Of a DNA stretch of 47,135 nucleotides, positions 1-13,600 are shown in pieces. The notes beneath the pieces were generated by a model, which worked only from the letters and a program-made list of their open reading frames with translations, ran no database searches and had not been told where the DNA came from. Every line of letters begins with the position of its first letter. Within the stretch, counting starts at the first letter, position 1. Source of the DNA: a virus; the IMG/VR virus record IMGVR_UViG_3300023196_001583, positions 1-47,135 of that record; one strand, written 5' to 3'. The translations under genes were made by a program, and so were the position numbers.

Positions 1-108
1 CACCAACAGGACCGACTGGACCTGGTACACCAACAGGACCGACTGGACCTGGGACACCAACAGGACCGACTGGACCTGGGACTCCAGGTGGTCCAGGGAC
101 AGGTACTG
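1..108. repeat. Terminal overlap of the contig (circle joint)
   Basis: Bases 1-108 match bases 47028-47135 with one mismatch (base 53 against base 47080). The last 55 bases of the window are identical to bases 54-108. The shared part includes copies of a 27-bp tandem repeat and a unique stretch from base 78 on, which anchors the alignment. The frame open at the right end continues in phase at the left end, so the two ends join to one circle of about 47,027 bp. This is more likely an assembly joint in a repeat than a physical genome end. Confidence 0.85.
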
Positions 109-2678
109 GAACTGATGGTCCTACGTCGCCTACAGGACCAGGTGGACCATGGACTAATCCAGGAGGTCCTTTAGGTGGTCCTGGCGGTCCAGGTAGTCCA
201 GGTGGTCCAACAACAGGTCCAGGTAGTCCAGGTGGTCCAATGACTATTCCTGGTGGTGGAGGTCCTAGTTCTCCAGGTCCAGGTGGCCCAACAACGGGTC
301 CTGGAGGTCCAGGGACAACTACTGGAACCGACGGTCCTATGTCCCCTCAAGGCCCATGGTCCGGTCCTGGTCCTGTTAGTTTTCCAGGAGGTCCTGGAAG
401 TCCAGGCGGGGGTGGTGAATGGAATCTTCCAAAAGATTCTGGCAATATGATGGGCGGGATACCAGGAACATACGAAGAGTTTATGGCTTCTCAGGTTCCA
501 GGGCCCGATGGTCAGATGATGGCTAGCATGCAAGGGACAGATGGAGAGATGTACGGTCCTGGGTATGGTGGCGACTGGGGTGAACCACAAAAGTTTGGTC
601 GTCAAGGACTTATGGCTACTCCAGGTAACGGTCTGCAAGGACTAGCTAATCAGGCAAGTGGTCAACCACAATCTTCAGCTATGGGTATGATGCCAGCACC
701 TCCTCCAGGTTTATTTGAGGATATGGCTATACCAGGTGGCGGTGGCCCACGTTCTCAAGGACCTTCAACAGCACCTTCTACAGGACCTGCTTATCAAGGA
801 GGTCCTAGCGCCGAAGATGTGTTCCAAGGAGGATATGATGACGCTAAAAATGATCCGTTTAGGAATCCAGGATTGCGTGAAGACATCCGAATGCAGGAAG
901 AGAACAATAGAGTTCAGCAGGGAAGGCTTGACGATATTCAAAGGCAGAATCAACGCCTTGAAGAAATTGGCGGTAACGTAGGTGTTCCTGGCCCTATGGG
1001 CACCCCAGGAGGTCCATTAGGTGGATCTACTGACATGAGGATTCCAGAGAGTCCAGGACAACGCTCAGACCGCATGATGGAAGATATGCTCACCAGCGAA
1101 AATTACGGCAAGGGTATGGGCGGTGGTGGATGGGGTACAAGCCCTGACGGCACTCCATGGGTTTCAGCTGAAGGTACAGATGGTGAAATGTACATGCCTC
1201 TTAAAGACAAGCAGGCTATGGATGCGGAAGCTGGTGTGTGGAAACCAAATGCTTTCATGGAAGAACCTCTCAAGAGAGATCTTACTGAAAAAGAAGAAGC
1301 AGGTTTGATGGAAACCCAAAGGCCATATCAACCAGAAGATTTTTGGGCTGGTGGCCAAGCACATACCGACATGACCAATCAAGGTATGCAAAATCAGTGG
1401 GACCAAGCAAATAGGATGTGGGAAGAGCAGCTCCGAAAGCAAGAAGAAATGGTTGATAAAATCAACCAAGGCGGTGGCGGCGGTGGCGGCGGTGGAGGCG
1501 GCGGCGGCGGTGGCGGTGGAGGAGGCCGTGGAGATACCGGCGGCGGTGGTGATGACGGCGGTGGGCGTGATAGACCAGAACGCAAGCGTCCACCCTTCGA
1601 TGATGTGATCATTCCTGAAGGCGGTCGTGGAGGGCCAGTCTCTGGCGACCCAAGAATAAAAGGAATGCCACCTGGGATTCAAGAGAGATGGGACAGAAGA
1701 GGCGGGCCTCAAATAGCTGGAGGGCCTGAAGAAAAAGGCAAGCAGTCCGCAATCATGCAAAACGAAAAGGGTCAATGGGTTGACCGTAAGACTGGTCAAC
1801 CTGTTGATATTGGCTCAGCAGCACCTCAAGGTGGCGGTGGTCAGGGAAGTGCCTTGCCGCCACCAGACGACTGGCAACCAAAAGCTGGTGCCAGCGGTGG
1901 CGGCGGTGGTGGCAATACCACCATGCAGGGTGATGTTGAAATGCCAAACTTCGGTGGCGGTCAGCCTCAAAGCTCTGTGACCGGACCTTCACGGGAAGAA
2001 TTCTGGGAACAGAAATACGCAGAGTCAGCCGCAAATAAACAACAGCAGCAGGACTTGCAAAGAGATCGGTCAGCAGCGTCTGAGCAACGTAGAATAGCAA
2101 CGCATGATCGTTCTAGACAGCAGTCCCTTGACGGCATGAAGCGCAGGTTTGACCTGATGACACCTGAACAGCGGAGGCAAAACGCTGATACTTTTGGGCG
2201 AGAAATGGCAGGTTGGCAATCAGAGTACGGTCAAGGTGGCAATACGAGCGAACAAGCTAACTTATTCAAACAAATCAGAGAAGGCTCTGGTGCAGGGCCT
2301 ATGCCTCACATGCCGCAAGGAGTTGCTGGGAATGCCCAACAGACGCATTCTTGGCTCAACGAGAATTTCCCACACCAAGCTCAGCAGCAACAGCGACAGG
2401 GAACGTTCCGTGGCACTGATGCAAGGCTTCAACAGCCTCAACAGCCGTCCCTGCAAAACCTGAGCAACCAAGCTCAGGGTCAGGGCCCTATGGGATCTCA
2501 GCCGTCACGGTCGCCAATGATGAGTAGTCAACCGTCGATGATGAGTAGTCAACCGTCGATGAATCAAAAAGCTCCTGGAATGAGAACGGCTCGGGCTGGA
2601 AGCGGTGGTCTTAACAGACTATCTAATGCTGCCAAGGGTTCTAATATGATGAAAAAACCAATGTTAACCTACGGATAA
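1..2678 (+). CDS. Giant Gly/Pro/Gln-rich virion protein, C-terminal part (continues from the right end)
   Basis: This is the 3' part of a gene that begins at 43481; the first whole codon here starts at base 3. Joined across the circle it would encode about 2,074 residues, of which this part gives residues 1184-2074. It opens with Gly-Pro-Thr collagen-like sequence and then alternates Gly/Pro/Met-rich tracts with short charged helical stretches. A run of 19 glycines lies at bases 1470-1526, followed by Gln-rich sequence and a basic, Met-rich tail ending near KKPMLTYG. An ATG at 240 opens an 812-residue frame, but the upstream frame is open, so 240 is not the likely start. The place between the tail nozzle and two other large proteins suggests an ejected or internal virion protein. 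A fibre or scaffold-like role is possible; no known domain was recognised. Confidence 0.75.
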   Translation, partial: PTGPTGPGTPTGPTGPGTPTGPTGPGTPGGPGTGTGTDGPTSPTGPGGPWTNPGGPLGGPGGPGSPGGPTTGPGSPGGPMTIPGGGGPSSPGPGGPTTGPGGPGTTTGTDGPMSPQGPWSGPGPVSFPGGPGSPGGGGEWNLPKDSGNMMGGIPGTYEEFMASQVPGPDGQMMASMQGTDGEMYGPGYGGDWGEPQKFGRQGLMATPGNGLQGLANQASGQPQSSAMGMMPAPPPGLFEDMAIPGGGGPRSQGPSTAPSTGPAYQGGPSAEDVFQGGYDDAKNDPFRNPGLREDIRMQEENNRVQQGRLDDIQRQNQRLEEIGGNVGVPGPMGTPGGPLGGSTDMRIPESPGQRSDRMMEDMLTSENYGKGMGGGGWGTSPDGTPWVSAEGTDGEMYMPLKDKQAMDAEAGVWKPNAFMEEPLKRDLTEKEEAGLMETQRPYQPEDFWAGGQAHTDMTNQGMQNQWDQANRMWEEQLRKQEEMVDKINQGGGGGGGGGGGGGGGGGGGRGDTGGGGDDGGGRDRPERKRPPFDDVIIPEGGRGGPVSGDPRIKGMPPGIQERWDRRGGPQIAGGPEEKGKQSAIMQNEKGQWVDRKTGQPVDIGSAAPQGGGGQGSALPPPDDWQPKAGASGGGGGGNTTMQGDVEMPNFGGGQPQSSVTGPSREEFWEQKYAESAANKQQQQDLQRDRSAASEQRRIATHDRSRQQSLDGMKRRFDLMTPEQRRQNADTFGREMAGWQSEYGQGGNTSEQANLFKQIREGSGAGPMPHMPQGVAGNAQQTHSWLNENFPHQAQQQQRQGTFRGTDARLQQPQQPSLQNLSNQAQGQGPMGSQPSRSPMMSSQPSMMSSQPSMNQKAPGMRTARAGSGGLNRLSNAAKGSNMMKKPMLTYG
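24..77 (+). repeat. 27-bp tandem repeat, left-end copies
   Basis: Two full copies (24-50 and 51-77, with one base change) of a 27-bp unit encode the nonapeptide [10 protein letters not shown] partial copy lies at 1-23. Three further copies lie at 47024-47104. The unit length is a multiple of three, so copy-number change keeps the frame. Confidence 0.9.
2517..2558 (+). repeat. 21-bp perfect tandem duplication in coding sequence
   Basis: Two identical 21-bp units (2517-2537 and 2538-2558) encode MMSSQPS twice near the C terminus of the giant protein. The duplication keeps the frame, as expected for replication slippage in low-complexity coding DNA. Confidence 0.9.
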
Positions 2679-2684
2679 TATTTA

Positions 2685-4592
2685 ATGGCTATTAGAGTAG
2701 AGCATGGCCCAAGCATGGTGCCGGTAGGCCGATTGGCCTACCGTACAGGGCAAAATGAATATATAAATCGTCGTCGTAAGGAACTTGAAGCTCTGCGGGA
2801 ACAGCAAGCTGATAGGCAGCAGAGATCTGCTATGCACATCAGTGACATAAATGCTAGTTTCCAGCGTCTTAACATGGAGAACCAGAATCGCCAGGCTGCT
2901 GCACAACAGCAGCAGCAATTCCAAATGGACTTTGCTCAGCAACAAAATCAAGTTGCTAAAAAAGCTGCGAAGAAGGGACATCGCTGGGACCAGCAAGACG
3001 CTCAACAGCAGCAAGAATGGCAACAGCAGGCCATGGAGCAGCAACAGCAGTTTTCCATGGAGCAGGCTGATAAGAAGCAGAAGTGGGATGTCCAGCATCA
3101 GCAACGTGCTTTTGACAATTCGATGTCTGTTGCCAAATACGGTGATGAAGCTGCAATCAGCCGTATGCAGGCTCAGTGGGGTCATGAAAATGACGTTATA
3201 GATAAAGCAACTCAGCAAGCCGAAGAGCAATGGTTGCAACAAAGAACCTTTGGAATGCTCACTCCTGAAAAACGGTCTGAAGTCGTTTCTATTAGGCAGC
3301 AAATAGTTGATACCAAGAACAGTACTGAGCTTGATGAAACTCAGCAAGAAGAAGCTCTTAAGGAATTTAATGGTCAGCTTAATGAAATTTTACAGGCAAC
3401 TCCTGCGAGCAAACCTGAGTTCTTCCATGGTTCTCATCTCCAACCTGGGTATAGCGGTCCAGATCCAATGAATCCAGGGTACTGGATAAATAATGTAGAA
3501 AAAGCTGACGGTACCTTTGAGCAAGAAAGGTCCTACAACATGATGAAAGACGATGGGACTATGTACTCTACTCTTCAGGAAATGTTCCAGGACAGAGGGC
3601 TTTCTGGGGTAATGAAAATTGATGGTATAAATCAATTAGTCACAAGAACTCCTGACGGAGGTTTTGAAAAGGAAATGTTGCCCTCAGATGCCCAGATAGA
3701 GAATGCTGGCATTGATTCTAAAACAAAGCTTCTTGACGCACAAAATAGAGCAAGTGAACTACGCCAACAAGAAAACGCTGCGGGGATATTAAGAAGCGAT
3801 CAGGTAAGCGGTGCTTATGACGCACTTTCTTGGGACCCTCAAGCTGGTATTGATGAAACGGGTAAAATGATTCCTGGTGGTCCTTTCGATCCCACTAAGG
3901 GTACTAAAGGTGGTCAAACAAGGTCTCAGTATATGGAGGAAAGAGGTGTTTCCTCAGGCGTAAGGACCGGTGATTCACAGACTCCTCAACGTCTTCTTCC
4001 AGGCGTTATAAATCCTAGTATGGAACAAGTTCATGTAGCAGCAGAAGCGCAAGGTATAAAACCTGGTGAAAACATTGAAATTGATGTGGATGGATCACCG
4101 CAAACAATTAGATATCAAGGCCGTATAAATAACGAAGAATCTATTTTGCAAGGTGGTGCTCCTGCCGCTGGACATATTCTTCAGGCAATGGAACGGGGTA
4201 TTGATGGAGGAGAATACGAACAAGCATTTACTGGGTTGGGGGCTTTTGCTTCAGGAAATGTCCGAAGCCAACAGGCTGGAAATCTAGCTGCTTTCTTTCA
4301 GCAAATACCTGGAGGCGACGTTACTTCAGATAAAATCGGCAGTATGTCCACGGCGGAATATATAGACTTTGTTACCGGGCTAATAGATGAAAATCAATTT
4401 GGTGATGACGTTCGTCGTAAATTTTTAAGACAAGCGGTTCACGGCAACCGTAAACTTGATGCAGGCGGTGAACCAGCTCCGCAACCACCAGCTCCTGAAC
4501 CAGAAGAGCAAGGCATGTTTGATGGAGTCAAGAAAGTCTTTGGTCAATTAAAGCCTTTGAAAAAACTAAGACCACTGCGTGGTTTTGAATAA
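2685..4592 (+). CDS. Gln-rich coiled-coil virion protein (internal/ejection protein candidate)
   Basis: This 635-residue protein starts 6 bases after the giant 2,074-aa gene; the ATG at 2685 has only a weak ribosome site. Residues about 25-200 are Gln/Lys/Glu-rich and almost free of Pro, which predicts long helices or coiled coil. The middle (about 240-500) looks like a mixed folded region. The C terminus has a Pro-rich linker (PAPQPPAPEPEE-like) followed by a basic, amphipathic end rich in KKL and PLR. In T7-like phages the genes after the tail-tube genes encode internal core proteins that leave the capsid with the DNA. By position and composition this is a gp14/gp15-like candidate, but no sequence family was recognised. 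Confidence 0.6.
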   Translation: MAIRVEHGPSMVPVGRLAYRTGQNEYINRRRKELEALREQQADRQQRSAMHISDINASFQRLNMENQNRQAAAQQQQQFQMDFAQQQNQVAKKAAKKGHRWDQQDAQQQQEWQQQAMEQQQQFSMEQADKKQKWDVQHQQRAFDNSMSVAKYGDEAAISRMQAQWGHENDVIDKATQQAEEQWLQQRTFGMLTPEKRSEVVSIRQQIVDTKNSTELDETQQEEALKEFNGQLNEILQATPASKPEFFHGSHLQPGYSGPDPMNPGYWINNVEKADGTFEQERSYNMMKDDGTMYSTLQEMFQDRGLSGVMKIDGINQLVTRTPDGGFEKEMLPSDAQIENAGIDSKTKLLDAQNRASELRQQENAAGILRSDQVSGAYDALSWDPQAGIDETGKMIPGGPFDPTKGTKGGQTRSQYMEERGVSSGVRTGDSQTPQRLLPGVINPSMEQVHVAAEAQGIKPGENIEIDVDGSPQTIRYQGRINNEESILQGGAPAAGHILQAMERGIDGGEYEQAFTGLGAFASGNVRSQQAGNLAAFFQQIPGGDVTSDKIGSMSTAEYIDFVTGLIDENQFGDDVRRKFLRQAVHGNRKLDAGGEPAPQPPAPEPEEQGMFDGVKKVFGQLKPLKKLRPLRGFE

Positions 4593-4632
4593 AATTTAAT
4601 TTCCAATAACGCCTTTTAGTTGAGAGTTCCTA

Positions 4633-7600
4633 ATGGCAAATGGATTCGATAGCGCTTCCCAATGGGAACGCGCAGCAGAGATAATTAGGTCTAGAGATAC
4701 TGTTCCTGGATTCAATCCAGACTTAATCGGCCCCCGAATTACTAGACAAAATAAGCATAAAGTAGCTAGAGACTTTGCTAGGAAGATTGCTTTAGAGGGT
4801 GGCGAGAACAGCATAAAGCCTCGGATCATGGTTTATGATCAGGCAGGTAATGTACATCCATGGGAAAAAGGGGCAATGGCTGCTCTGAATATGGATGAGC
4901 TTTCTCCTGGTAGGGGTTACCAAGGAACCTGGGATCATTGGTTTAATAGTAAAGCAGCTGGTTTTGAGCTTAGAGATGAAGGTATAGATCCAGCAACAGG
5001 TAAGCAAAAGGAAAGTGCTTTCTATACAAATGAAGCACTTGATAAGCTTGCTACTAGTGAGCTCCGCAAGATGCGGGAGCAGTATCCTGACCAGGAACTT
5101 GATTTTACTGACTTCAGGAATGAGGTGAGAGCCTATGCTCTCGCCAATCACTACGTGCAGCCTTGGGTAGAGCAGTTGCAGAGTACAATAGGTGCCAATG
5201 TAGGTACCGAAGGTATGTTTATCTCTAATCATACCGAAGGGCATATCGAAGAAGAAGACTTAGCTGCTTTGCTAAGTACCATGCCGAAGACCGAGCACCG
5301 AAGGTTTTTGAGAGCTCTTGATGACGTTGTCCAGGAAGCAAAGAAGACTTACAAGAGTAAGACTGTTGCTACAGCAGAAGGAATTGCAAAAGGTACTGCG
5401 ACGATTGGTGCTTTGCCACTGACAATTGCTGACGCTTTGGCTTACGAGAAGCCTAGTGGGCAAGAAGATTACGGAAAAGAAACTTTAGAAATGGCTAAGG
5501 CCATTCTTGGTGGTGTCCGAGTAGAAGGGATGGAAGAACCTGAGACCAGTGTTATCGGCCACGTTGGCAAGAATCTTGATGACACCGTAGCCCCTGCCTT
5601 GGTCCACATTGGAAGCATGTGGACAGGTTCTGCGGTAGCTGGAAAAGGTGCTGCTAGTGCAGCTGGTTTTATAAACAAGGTTTTTAGAGGAAAGACTTTA
5701 GCTGGTGGTGTGCAAAAAGGAGCCAGTACAGCTGACAAGATAGCTGCAATAAACTCTCGTAGAAACATGTTAAAGAGCGTTGAGAGTGCGGGCAAGATTG
5801 GTAGCGTTGGCTATTGGACTGCTGCCGAATATGAGCCAATGCAAAAAGAGCTAGTACAAATGGGCATGGACCCTACGTCAGCTGCTCTTACAGCTTTACC
5901 TGCTTCTATAGCCATAGCTTTAGTTGAGCGTCAACAGTTTCTGCAAGCAACAAAGTTAGCAGATGAAACACATTCTGGATTGGTAAAGGCATTACATGAA
6001 TCTCGGAAGGGTAGGCTTAAAAGACGTTGGGATGATGTTGTTGATGTTGCAAGACAAATGCCACGATCTGTTGCTGTCCAAACAACTGAAGAAATGGTTC
6101 AGTGGGGTATTGGTGAAACTACAAAGTATCTAGCTGGGTTAGCAGAGGGTGTCGAATACGATAAGACATCTAAGGATGTAGGCGATGAGTTCGTAAAGGA
6201 ACTCATCGGTTCAGGAAGTGCTTTAGCATTTCTTTCAGCTGGTATGGGAGCTAGAGGCCGTATCGGTGTACGGCGTGGCGAAAATCAGCTCATGAAAGAA
6301 TTCATGGAGAAAAGAGCTGGCGAAATAGAAGTAGGAGAAGTTTGGGCAGACTCATATATCCAAGATCTGGAAGACACCCTCCTGTCCCAGGAACACATAG
6401 CTCCTGAAGACGCTGCTACTATGCTGGGTATTAGTGAGCAAGAGTTAGATGATCTAAGAGACCAGGGTATCTTGGATTATGAAACAGATGTCAACGCAGC
6501 TATTGCTGCTGAAAATCTAAAAGAAGCCAAAAGGAAGCTTGCTCAAGCTGGCGATAACATTATTGATCAAGAAGTTGCTATGGAAGAAATAGCAGCTGCT
6601 CAGGCTGAAATTGAAGATGCTAGTATTACGTATCGCCGTGAAGACATATACAAATTTGCAACAGAATCAGGAACAGAGATAAGCCCTGAATACGATTTGG
6701 ATTTAGGTGACGTTGAATCTGTCCTTGATTGGTTGGAGAACCCGTCTACAACACATTCAGGCATGGCTGGTGTGACAATGTCAGACTTTGACATATTGAT
6801 GCCAGATGGCACCTCCAAGACATTCAATCTGCCTATCTCCAGACTTCTTGATACACCTACAGCACGTAGGGCGTTCCGCAAGCGATTGTTAGACTCTGAA
6901 AGAAACCCTTCTATTTATAAAGCCTTTGGTCAAAGGCTTGTTAACTTGGAGCTAAAAGAAAAGCAGGCAGAGCAGTTTAAGCAGAAGATGCAGCCTGTTG
7001 TCGATGTGTTCATGAAGCATGTCGATAGAGATGGAACTCTTGTCAATGAATTCTTACAGCTTCTAGAACAAGAGCCTACCAGATCCCAGTTCAACAAATT
7101 TCTTATTGCTAGAAATGCGTTTAACAACGATGGTTCTCTTAACATGGAAACTCCAGAGGCTCAGTTATTAACTGAACTTATGGAATCCATGGGGACTGGT
7201 ATGGTTCAGCAATGGTCTGATGATTACCTTCAAGACCTGGGTGTTGAATCAACTATCAGTTACCAGGGTGGTGGGGAGTTCCTACCTCCCCACCAACTGA
7301 TGACAATGGATGAGCAGAACTTTAGAGGATGGGTTCTGGCTAATGGTGGTTCTGACGGAATGATATCAACAATGTCTCGTGAAGGCATTATCAACCGTCT
7401 GCTAGGACAAACTTCTCAAAGGTTAGTTGCTACCCAGAAGAAATTCCTTGTTCCTACCAACCTTGAGAAGCTGGGTATAAACAGCCAGGATCAACGTAAT
7501 TCGTTTATCGAAATGCTTACAGATGGAATGAACGAACATGCTCGCAACGAGGCATTAAAAGATGTCAAGATGCAGGTTTTGTCTATGGCTCAGTTAAAAA

Positions 7601-10600
7601 GGGAAGGGTTACTGGATAATGTCGCTGGTGCTTTAGTTGATCTTGAAGAGAGAATGAAACTCGCTAAGACATCTGAAGAACGTATTAACATAGACGCTGA
7701 CATTAAGACATTGTTTGATCAGTTGAACCGTATTGCGGAGCGTCCATTAGATTCTCAGTTTAGGACTATACGACTTGATAAGTCGGGTGAACCAATTGTT
7801 CTTCAGATAGCAGAAGACATTGGGACTATGCCTTGGGAAAACTACATCAAGATTAAGCAAGCTAAAGGTGAGGAGATCCCTGATTTCCTTAGCAATGAGC
7901 TTCAAAGAATGTACCTAAGGAAGAAGTTTAACGGTGAACAAGTGCCTGATTGGTTGGATGCTCAGTTCAATCCTAACACAGCCGTTCCTGACGTTAGGCC
8001 AGCACCAATAAAGCGTTACCCTATATCCGAAGCCTGGATAGAGAAGGTGATCGACAGGGTTCAAGCTCATTTAGATTCCCCAGAAGCCAGGTATTTGACT
8101 GCTGCCCAGGAGGATGAGCTGTACGAATACATGTACACAGCACGTAGAGGAGCAGATCCCGATGACGTTTTGTGGGCACAGGAGAACTTAACTGATTTTG
8201 TAAGTAAGCTTGATAAGGGTGAGAAGTACCTTCCTAAATACCGTGATGAATGGGACTCAAGTGCTGGAGAAGTAAAACGAGCCAGGAGAATGGGCGAAAA
8301 CTTCAAGCGTCTCATTGAAGATGGGATACTTGAAGACCCTGATGCATGGTCTCCTGCAATGCTTAAGTACCTTAAACTTAAGCCGGAGCAAGTTCAAAGG
8401 GCTGTTCTCGGGTATAGGCAACGTGTCAATTCGGGTGAAGTTGTTACTGACAACATGCTTGCTGAAGTAATGTATCAGGCGGTAACAGGTGATGGGATAA
8501 ACCTGGATGCGGAAGTCGTAGAGCAGGCCCCTAAGCCTGCTCCTGAAACACCTGATCCTACGTTTGGTAGAGAACAACGTCTAAATATTATAGGCTCCTT
8601 AGAAGGTAGGAATTGGGAATCGATTATTGAAACAGAGTTTCCTGGGAGAAGTATTTTTGATTTGACTACGTCTGAGTTGCAAGGTTTAGGTAATGTACTT
8701 GATAACTATAAAGATACTATTAGCAAAGAGCTTGAAAGCCGTGGTCTAACAGATGAAGTACGTAAAGAGCTTAAGGAAAAAGGAAAGAAAAGAACTGCGG
8801 AAGAGAACAAAGATTACAAGTTCATTAATCGAATGAAAAAGCTTTTTGAAAAGCTTACTCCAGACACGTTTGTTCTCAGAGATGAATACGAAGTTAATTG
8901 GTTAGCAGATATCGATCCAGATTATGTTGCTCCAAACCATCCAAAGCATTTTAAGGGGAAGCCTACTAAAGACGGTAAGGTGCGTCCTAAAATAGGGATT
9001 ATAGTTAACGGTGAGCGAGTTGATGTAGACCACCTGGAAGATGGCTACGACATAGATAACGAAATTGTTGAATTAAAATCCCCGACCAGAATTAAAACAT
9101 TTCATGCCATTGATCTTAGTAATCCCAATGCTCCTGTAAGAACTTTTGATGTTTATCATGGTTACCTGGAATCAGGTAAGATTGAAGGCGTACCTGCTGT
9201 AAGAGTTTATGAAAGAGGTGAGAAAAAACCTTTAAGCCTTGAGTTGATGGACAGTAATATGCTTTCATTTGCTAAGGCAGTACAATCAACAGCTCATGTT
9301 GTTTATGAAGATCTGGGTCTTACCTTTGTGGGTGCTTCTAGCACTGTGACTCCTGAATTCAGAGGTGCGCGATCTGGTGTTAAGAACAGAGCAGTGCGTA
9401 AAAAATACATGCAGCTGCGGCAATTGATGCCTCGTGAAATACGCAATCATATTGATAGTTGGGTATCAAACAACACTAACGATGATGGCATTAAGCTGGC
9501 AATGATGCAGTACCTTCATGATCATTATTACCAGAGGAAATACCAGGAAAATGATGAGCCTCAGTCCTGGGAAGATGTTTACATAACACTGAAGAATGAT
9601 GAAGAGTACTTAGGTGGGCGTGAATTCAAAGACTATCGCCTGGTCCGCATAGCTGTTCCTGATAGTGACGTAAGGTTCAACTGGCAAGTTTACTACAAAG
9701 ACCAGCCCCAGGGTGACCTTATACGTAGTGGATGGGCTTCTGCTAAAGCCATGATATGGAGGCACTGGCGAGATAATGAGCGTGGCAACTACCATTACAA
9801 ACCTGACTTCCTAAACGAAATGAACGACATGCTGAAGGACAATAGTCACTTCATGCGTCAATACAAGAGCATGTTTACATGGAGTGATGACAGGAACACC
9901 GGGGCTTACGATGCAGCTGCTCGTGAACGAAGAGATACTCCTCGCAGGTACGTAAACAAACTACTCATGCGACCTATGGCTAACCTTACAGTTATAGATA
10001 AAGGAGAGAGTAACAACGACGGCGAAAACAACATCCCGCAAGATCCTGATGTATCTCCTACTTTGATTTCTGATGAGTGGTCTAAGAAGACAGATGATGA
10101 GAGAAAGACCGACATGGAGACTGGTGTTGAGCTGGGTGTGTCCCAGCTCATAGCTTCCAATGTAATTGATAGCCGTGATGATGTTCTTAATAGCACTATA
10201 TCTGTATCTTCTGATGGTGGTGAGGCTGTCGTAACATTAAAAGACGGTCGTCATCTTGTTGTTGACAGGACAATGTACGGTCGTCATGGCGACGATGCAT
10301 TCTGGTTTACCGTTAACACCGGTTTGAAAAAGGGTGCTTCTGACAGCGAAAACTACATTGGTAGTGCAACGCTGGCAGGCTACAACCTGCCAGCTGATTG
10401 GTGGGCAGCAACGAAAGAATTCCTAAACGACATCGACAGTCAAAACTTTATGTTTGATGATGACGGAAATCCGTTGTCCGAAAAGAACTATGAAAAGATA
10501 CACAGCAAGATCATTCAGCGTCTTCATGAAGAGGGGTACTCTGAATTTATTTCTGATGAAGTCAAAGCTTATTATGCATCAGAGCTAGGTGAGTCACAGC

Positions 10601-13600
10601 CTCAAGTAAACAATGTTGGTGTCTTAACCAAGCAAGAACATGCGCGCAAGTTTGACCCCGTCGAAATGGACGAGATCACAGCAATGATGGATGATCTCAT
10701 ATTGGAGCAAATTGAAAATGATGAGATCGCTGAAAATGAAGACGACATTATAGACATGTTTGATGAGGGCTTTAATGAGCTCTTTGAGGGTTGGGCTGTT
10801 CAGCTTGGATTAAGTACTGAAGATTACTTAAGTACTTTTCCAGAGAAAGAAGACGCTTTATTAGTTACGGTGGTAGACCTGTATCATGGAATGTACAACG
10901 AGCGTTACACTTCCAGGATTGACGAAGAGCTTGAAGTTCCCCAGGAAGAAGCTGAGCCAGTAGACCAGGATGAGGTTGATGCTTACCAGGTAGAGTTCAA
11001 TAACCCTGAGAACCATGACCTGCTTAAGCTTGCCATTGGACAGGACGAACGCTACAGGAACCCCAAGAACTACTACGAGTACGGGGATGATCTGTATCTC
11101 AGGACAAGGACAGGATCTTCTAAGGATGGAACTATTTCTGTCGGTGACAAGATGCACAGAAATGTCTATGTTACTGCTCCTGCCGTTCTTGAGCTTGATG
11201 TTCCATTTTCTGAAGGAGGAGTTTTCGTTAATCCTCAGAATGATAATAATTATGCTTTGGGTATTGTCAAAAATGTTCATGGCGTACCACAAGAAACTCG
11301 TTTGTATGAGCATAGGGGAATTGGGTCATCAAAAATCTTAGGCTGGGCCAATGTTTACGCTAGTGCTGGAAACGAGCTGTCAATTCTTTGGGGTGAGTAC
11401 GTTGGGCGAACTTCTAGTTCAGTAACTGTCGATGTCTCCAGTATAACTCCAGAGAAGGTCATTCAGTTTTGGGAGCAACTTCCAGATGCATGGAAAACTA
11501 AAGTCGAAGAAGGTTTCAATAAAGCTTTGGGGTATTCTCACGGGTTTATGCACAGCCGTGAAGACAGTGTCGCATCTCTTGACGGTATGAAAAATGCTCT
11601 TCCTATGGGTCTTACTTTTAATCGTAACGAAAGAGCTGAATACCTAAAAAGACTTCAAGATTCTTTTCGGGATAACATTAGTGAAACTTTATCAGAACTA
11701 AACAAGGCAAAAGAAGGATCTGATTCTAAGCAACAAATTGAAGAAGCTGCTCCCGAAGTAGAGTCCGTGGTTCAAGAAGAAGCTGAGCAAATTCCAGAAG
11801 AGTTTGAACTTGCTGAGCAACAGCCTAAACGCAAAAATCGCAAGCTTAAGAAGCATGCGACACGGACAAGCAGAACTGAGAAAAAGGATTCGCCTCCTGA
11901 AGAAGGTGGTCCTATGACACAGCAGAGCTTGTTCTCGTTGGAATCTGAAGGTAGACAAGTCGTTGATGAAGATGGGAATGCTATAGACCTATCTCAGTAT
12001 TCAACCGAAGAGTCTCAGCAAGAGGGTGAGCAGTTTACACACCTTGAGTGGACTAATCTCCCAGGCACTGACAGGGACATCGATCCACGAGCTGCTGAGG
12101 ACTACATTCCAGGTCTTAAGTACATCGGTTACAGTGAAGCCCTTGGTGCTTTTGAGTATGAGCTTGGGGGGGAAACTGTTTGGATTAAGCATGTGAAGTT
12201 TATTCCTTACCAGACAGGAGACGTAGAAGGGTATGGTCAAATGGAAGAATACGACCAGGCTAGAGAAGATACGGGTGTATCGGCTACTGGTGGTATGTTC
12301 CTTAACATGCGATTAGCTGGTGGAGATCAGGTTATCCTGATCTCTGATCTAGGTATGGATGTTTCTCCTGGTGGAAGTAAGACTCTCATTCATGAGATAT
12401 CCCATATGCTCCAAATGGGCGGTCGTTTTGACGATAAGATGCAGGAGTTCATACTTCAAACGGCTATTGAGCAAGGCCGAATGACAGGCAATGAACGCTG
12501 GGATATGATTGTTGAAGCTACAGCAGACGTACTGACTGATGCGTTTAACCAGGAGACCAGACAGCGAAGCAAGTCTGGGGTACTCAGAAAGTTTAGAAAC
12601 TTAGTCCGTAGGCTTGGTCTTATGTGGAACAAGGTTTTGGTTAACAGCGGTCACCGTGAAATGAACCTGGACTATATTATTGACCAGTGGTTCTCAGGCA
12701 AACTTGCCGGTGAGGTTAAGGGACGGGAACAGAGCTATCTAAATAGACTCCGCACCGTACCTTCCCGTTACAGTAGAAACTTCTACGACATAATTGGAGA
12801 CGCTTCAAAAGAAGTTAAAGAAGCTAGGAGTGAACGCCAAAGAACGAAAGCTCAAGGTCACATCAGAACTGCCCAGGAGAAATTGAAATCTATTCAATGG
12901 GCTGACAACTTCATAGGTCGTCCGATGCAGTGGGGTAAGGGGTTAAAGCATTTATTCAAGACTGCAATGCGATCTCACAACATTGATGACCCTCTCCAGA
13001 GGAACCGGCTTACTAGATTGACTGAACAGAAGGAAGGGTTCTTACAGGAAGTTGACGACCGCATGCAGCGTAACTTTAATGCTATGCGTTCGATTAGAAG
13101 TAAAATAGGAATTGATAAGCTGCCCAAGGCAGTTAAGCAAGCATTGTTTGAGGCCCTCACTGATCCCGCTGCCAGAAATAATTTAGCAACAAAGTTAGCT
13201 AAGGAAATTAAAGATCCTAAAGAGCTAAAGCAAGTTGAAGACCTATTCCATGAATACATGAAACGACTGGATGACGCTCGTCAACACATTGATGAGTTAT
13301 CCAAGCTTCTACTTCAGTATGTACCTGGCATAAATGAAGAGATGAAGTTGGAAATCGACAAGAACATCAATGTTTATGTGACTAGGGCTTATGCTTTATT
13401 CAACAGCCAGGACTATGTAGACATGATTCGTTATTCGGAACGGGGTCGTGAGCTCATGGAAAAAGCGGCTGAGGTTGTTCTTGAAGAGGACAACAAGTCC
13501 ATGGAAGAAGCTGCTAAGAGTAAGGCAATTAGAGATGTGATTGGTGACCCGAACACTCAAGCCTCTAAAGATTACCGAGCATACCGAGCTCAGGTTCGTA

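Noticed and set aside
171-638. Antisense frame opposite the Gly/Pro-rich part of the giant gene
   Set aside because: It is Trp/Thr/Arg-rich nonsense that mirrors GGT-CCA codons of the sense strand; there is no ribosome site or sensible composition.
1164-1799. Minus-strand frame of 211 codons opposite the poly-Gly region
   Set aside because: It arises from low-complexity sense codons; Ala/Thr runs mirror GGC/GGT and the sense frame is continuous with a coherent gene.
2682-3347. Minus-strand Leu-rich frame opposite the Gln-rich gene
   Set aside because: CAG/CAA codons read as Leu on the other strand; it is a composition artefact.
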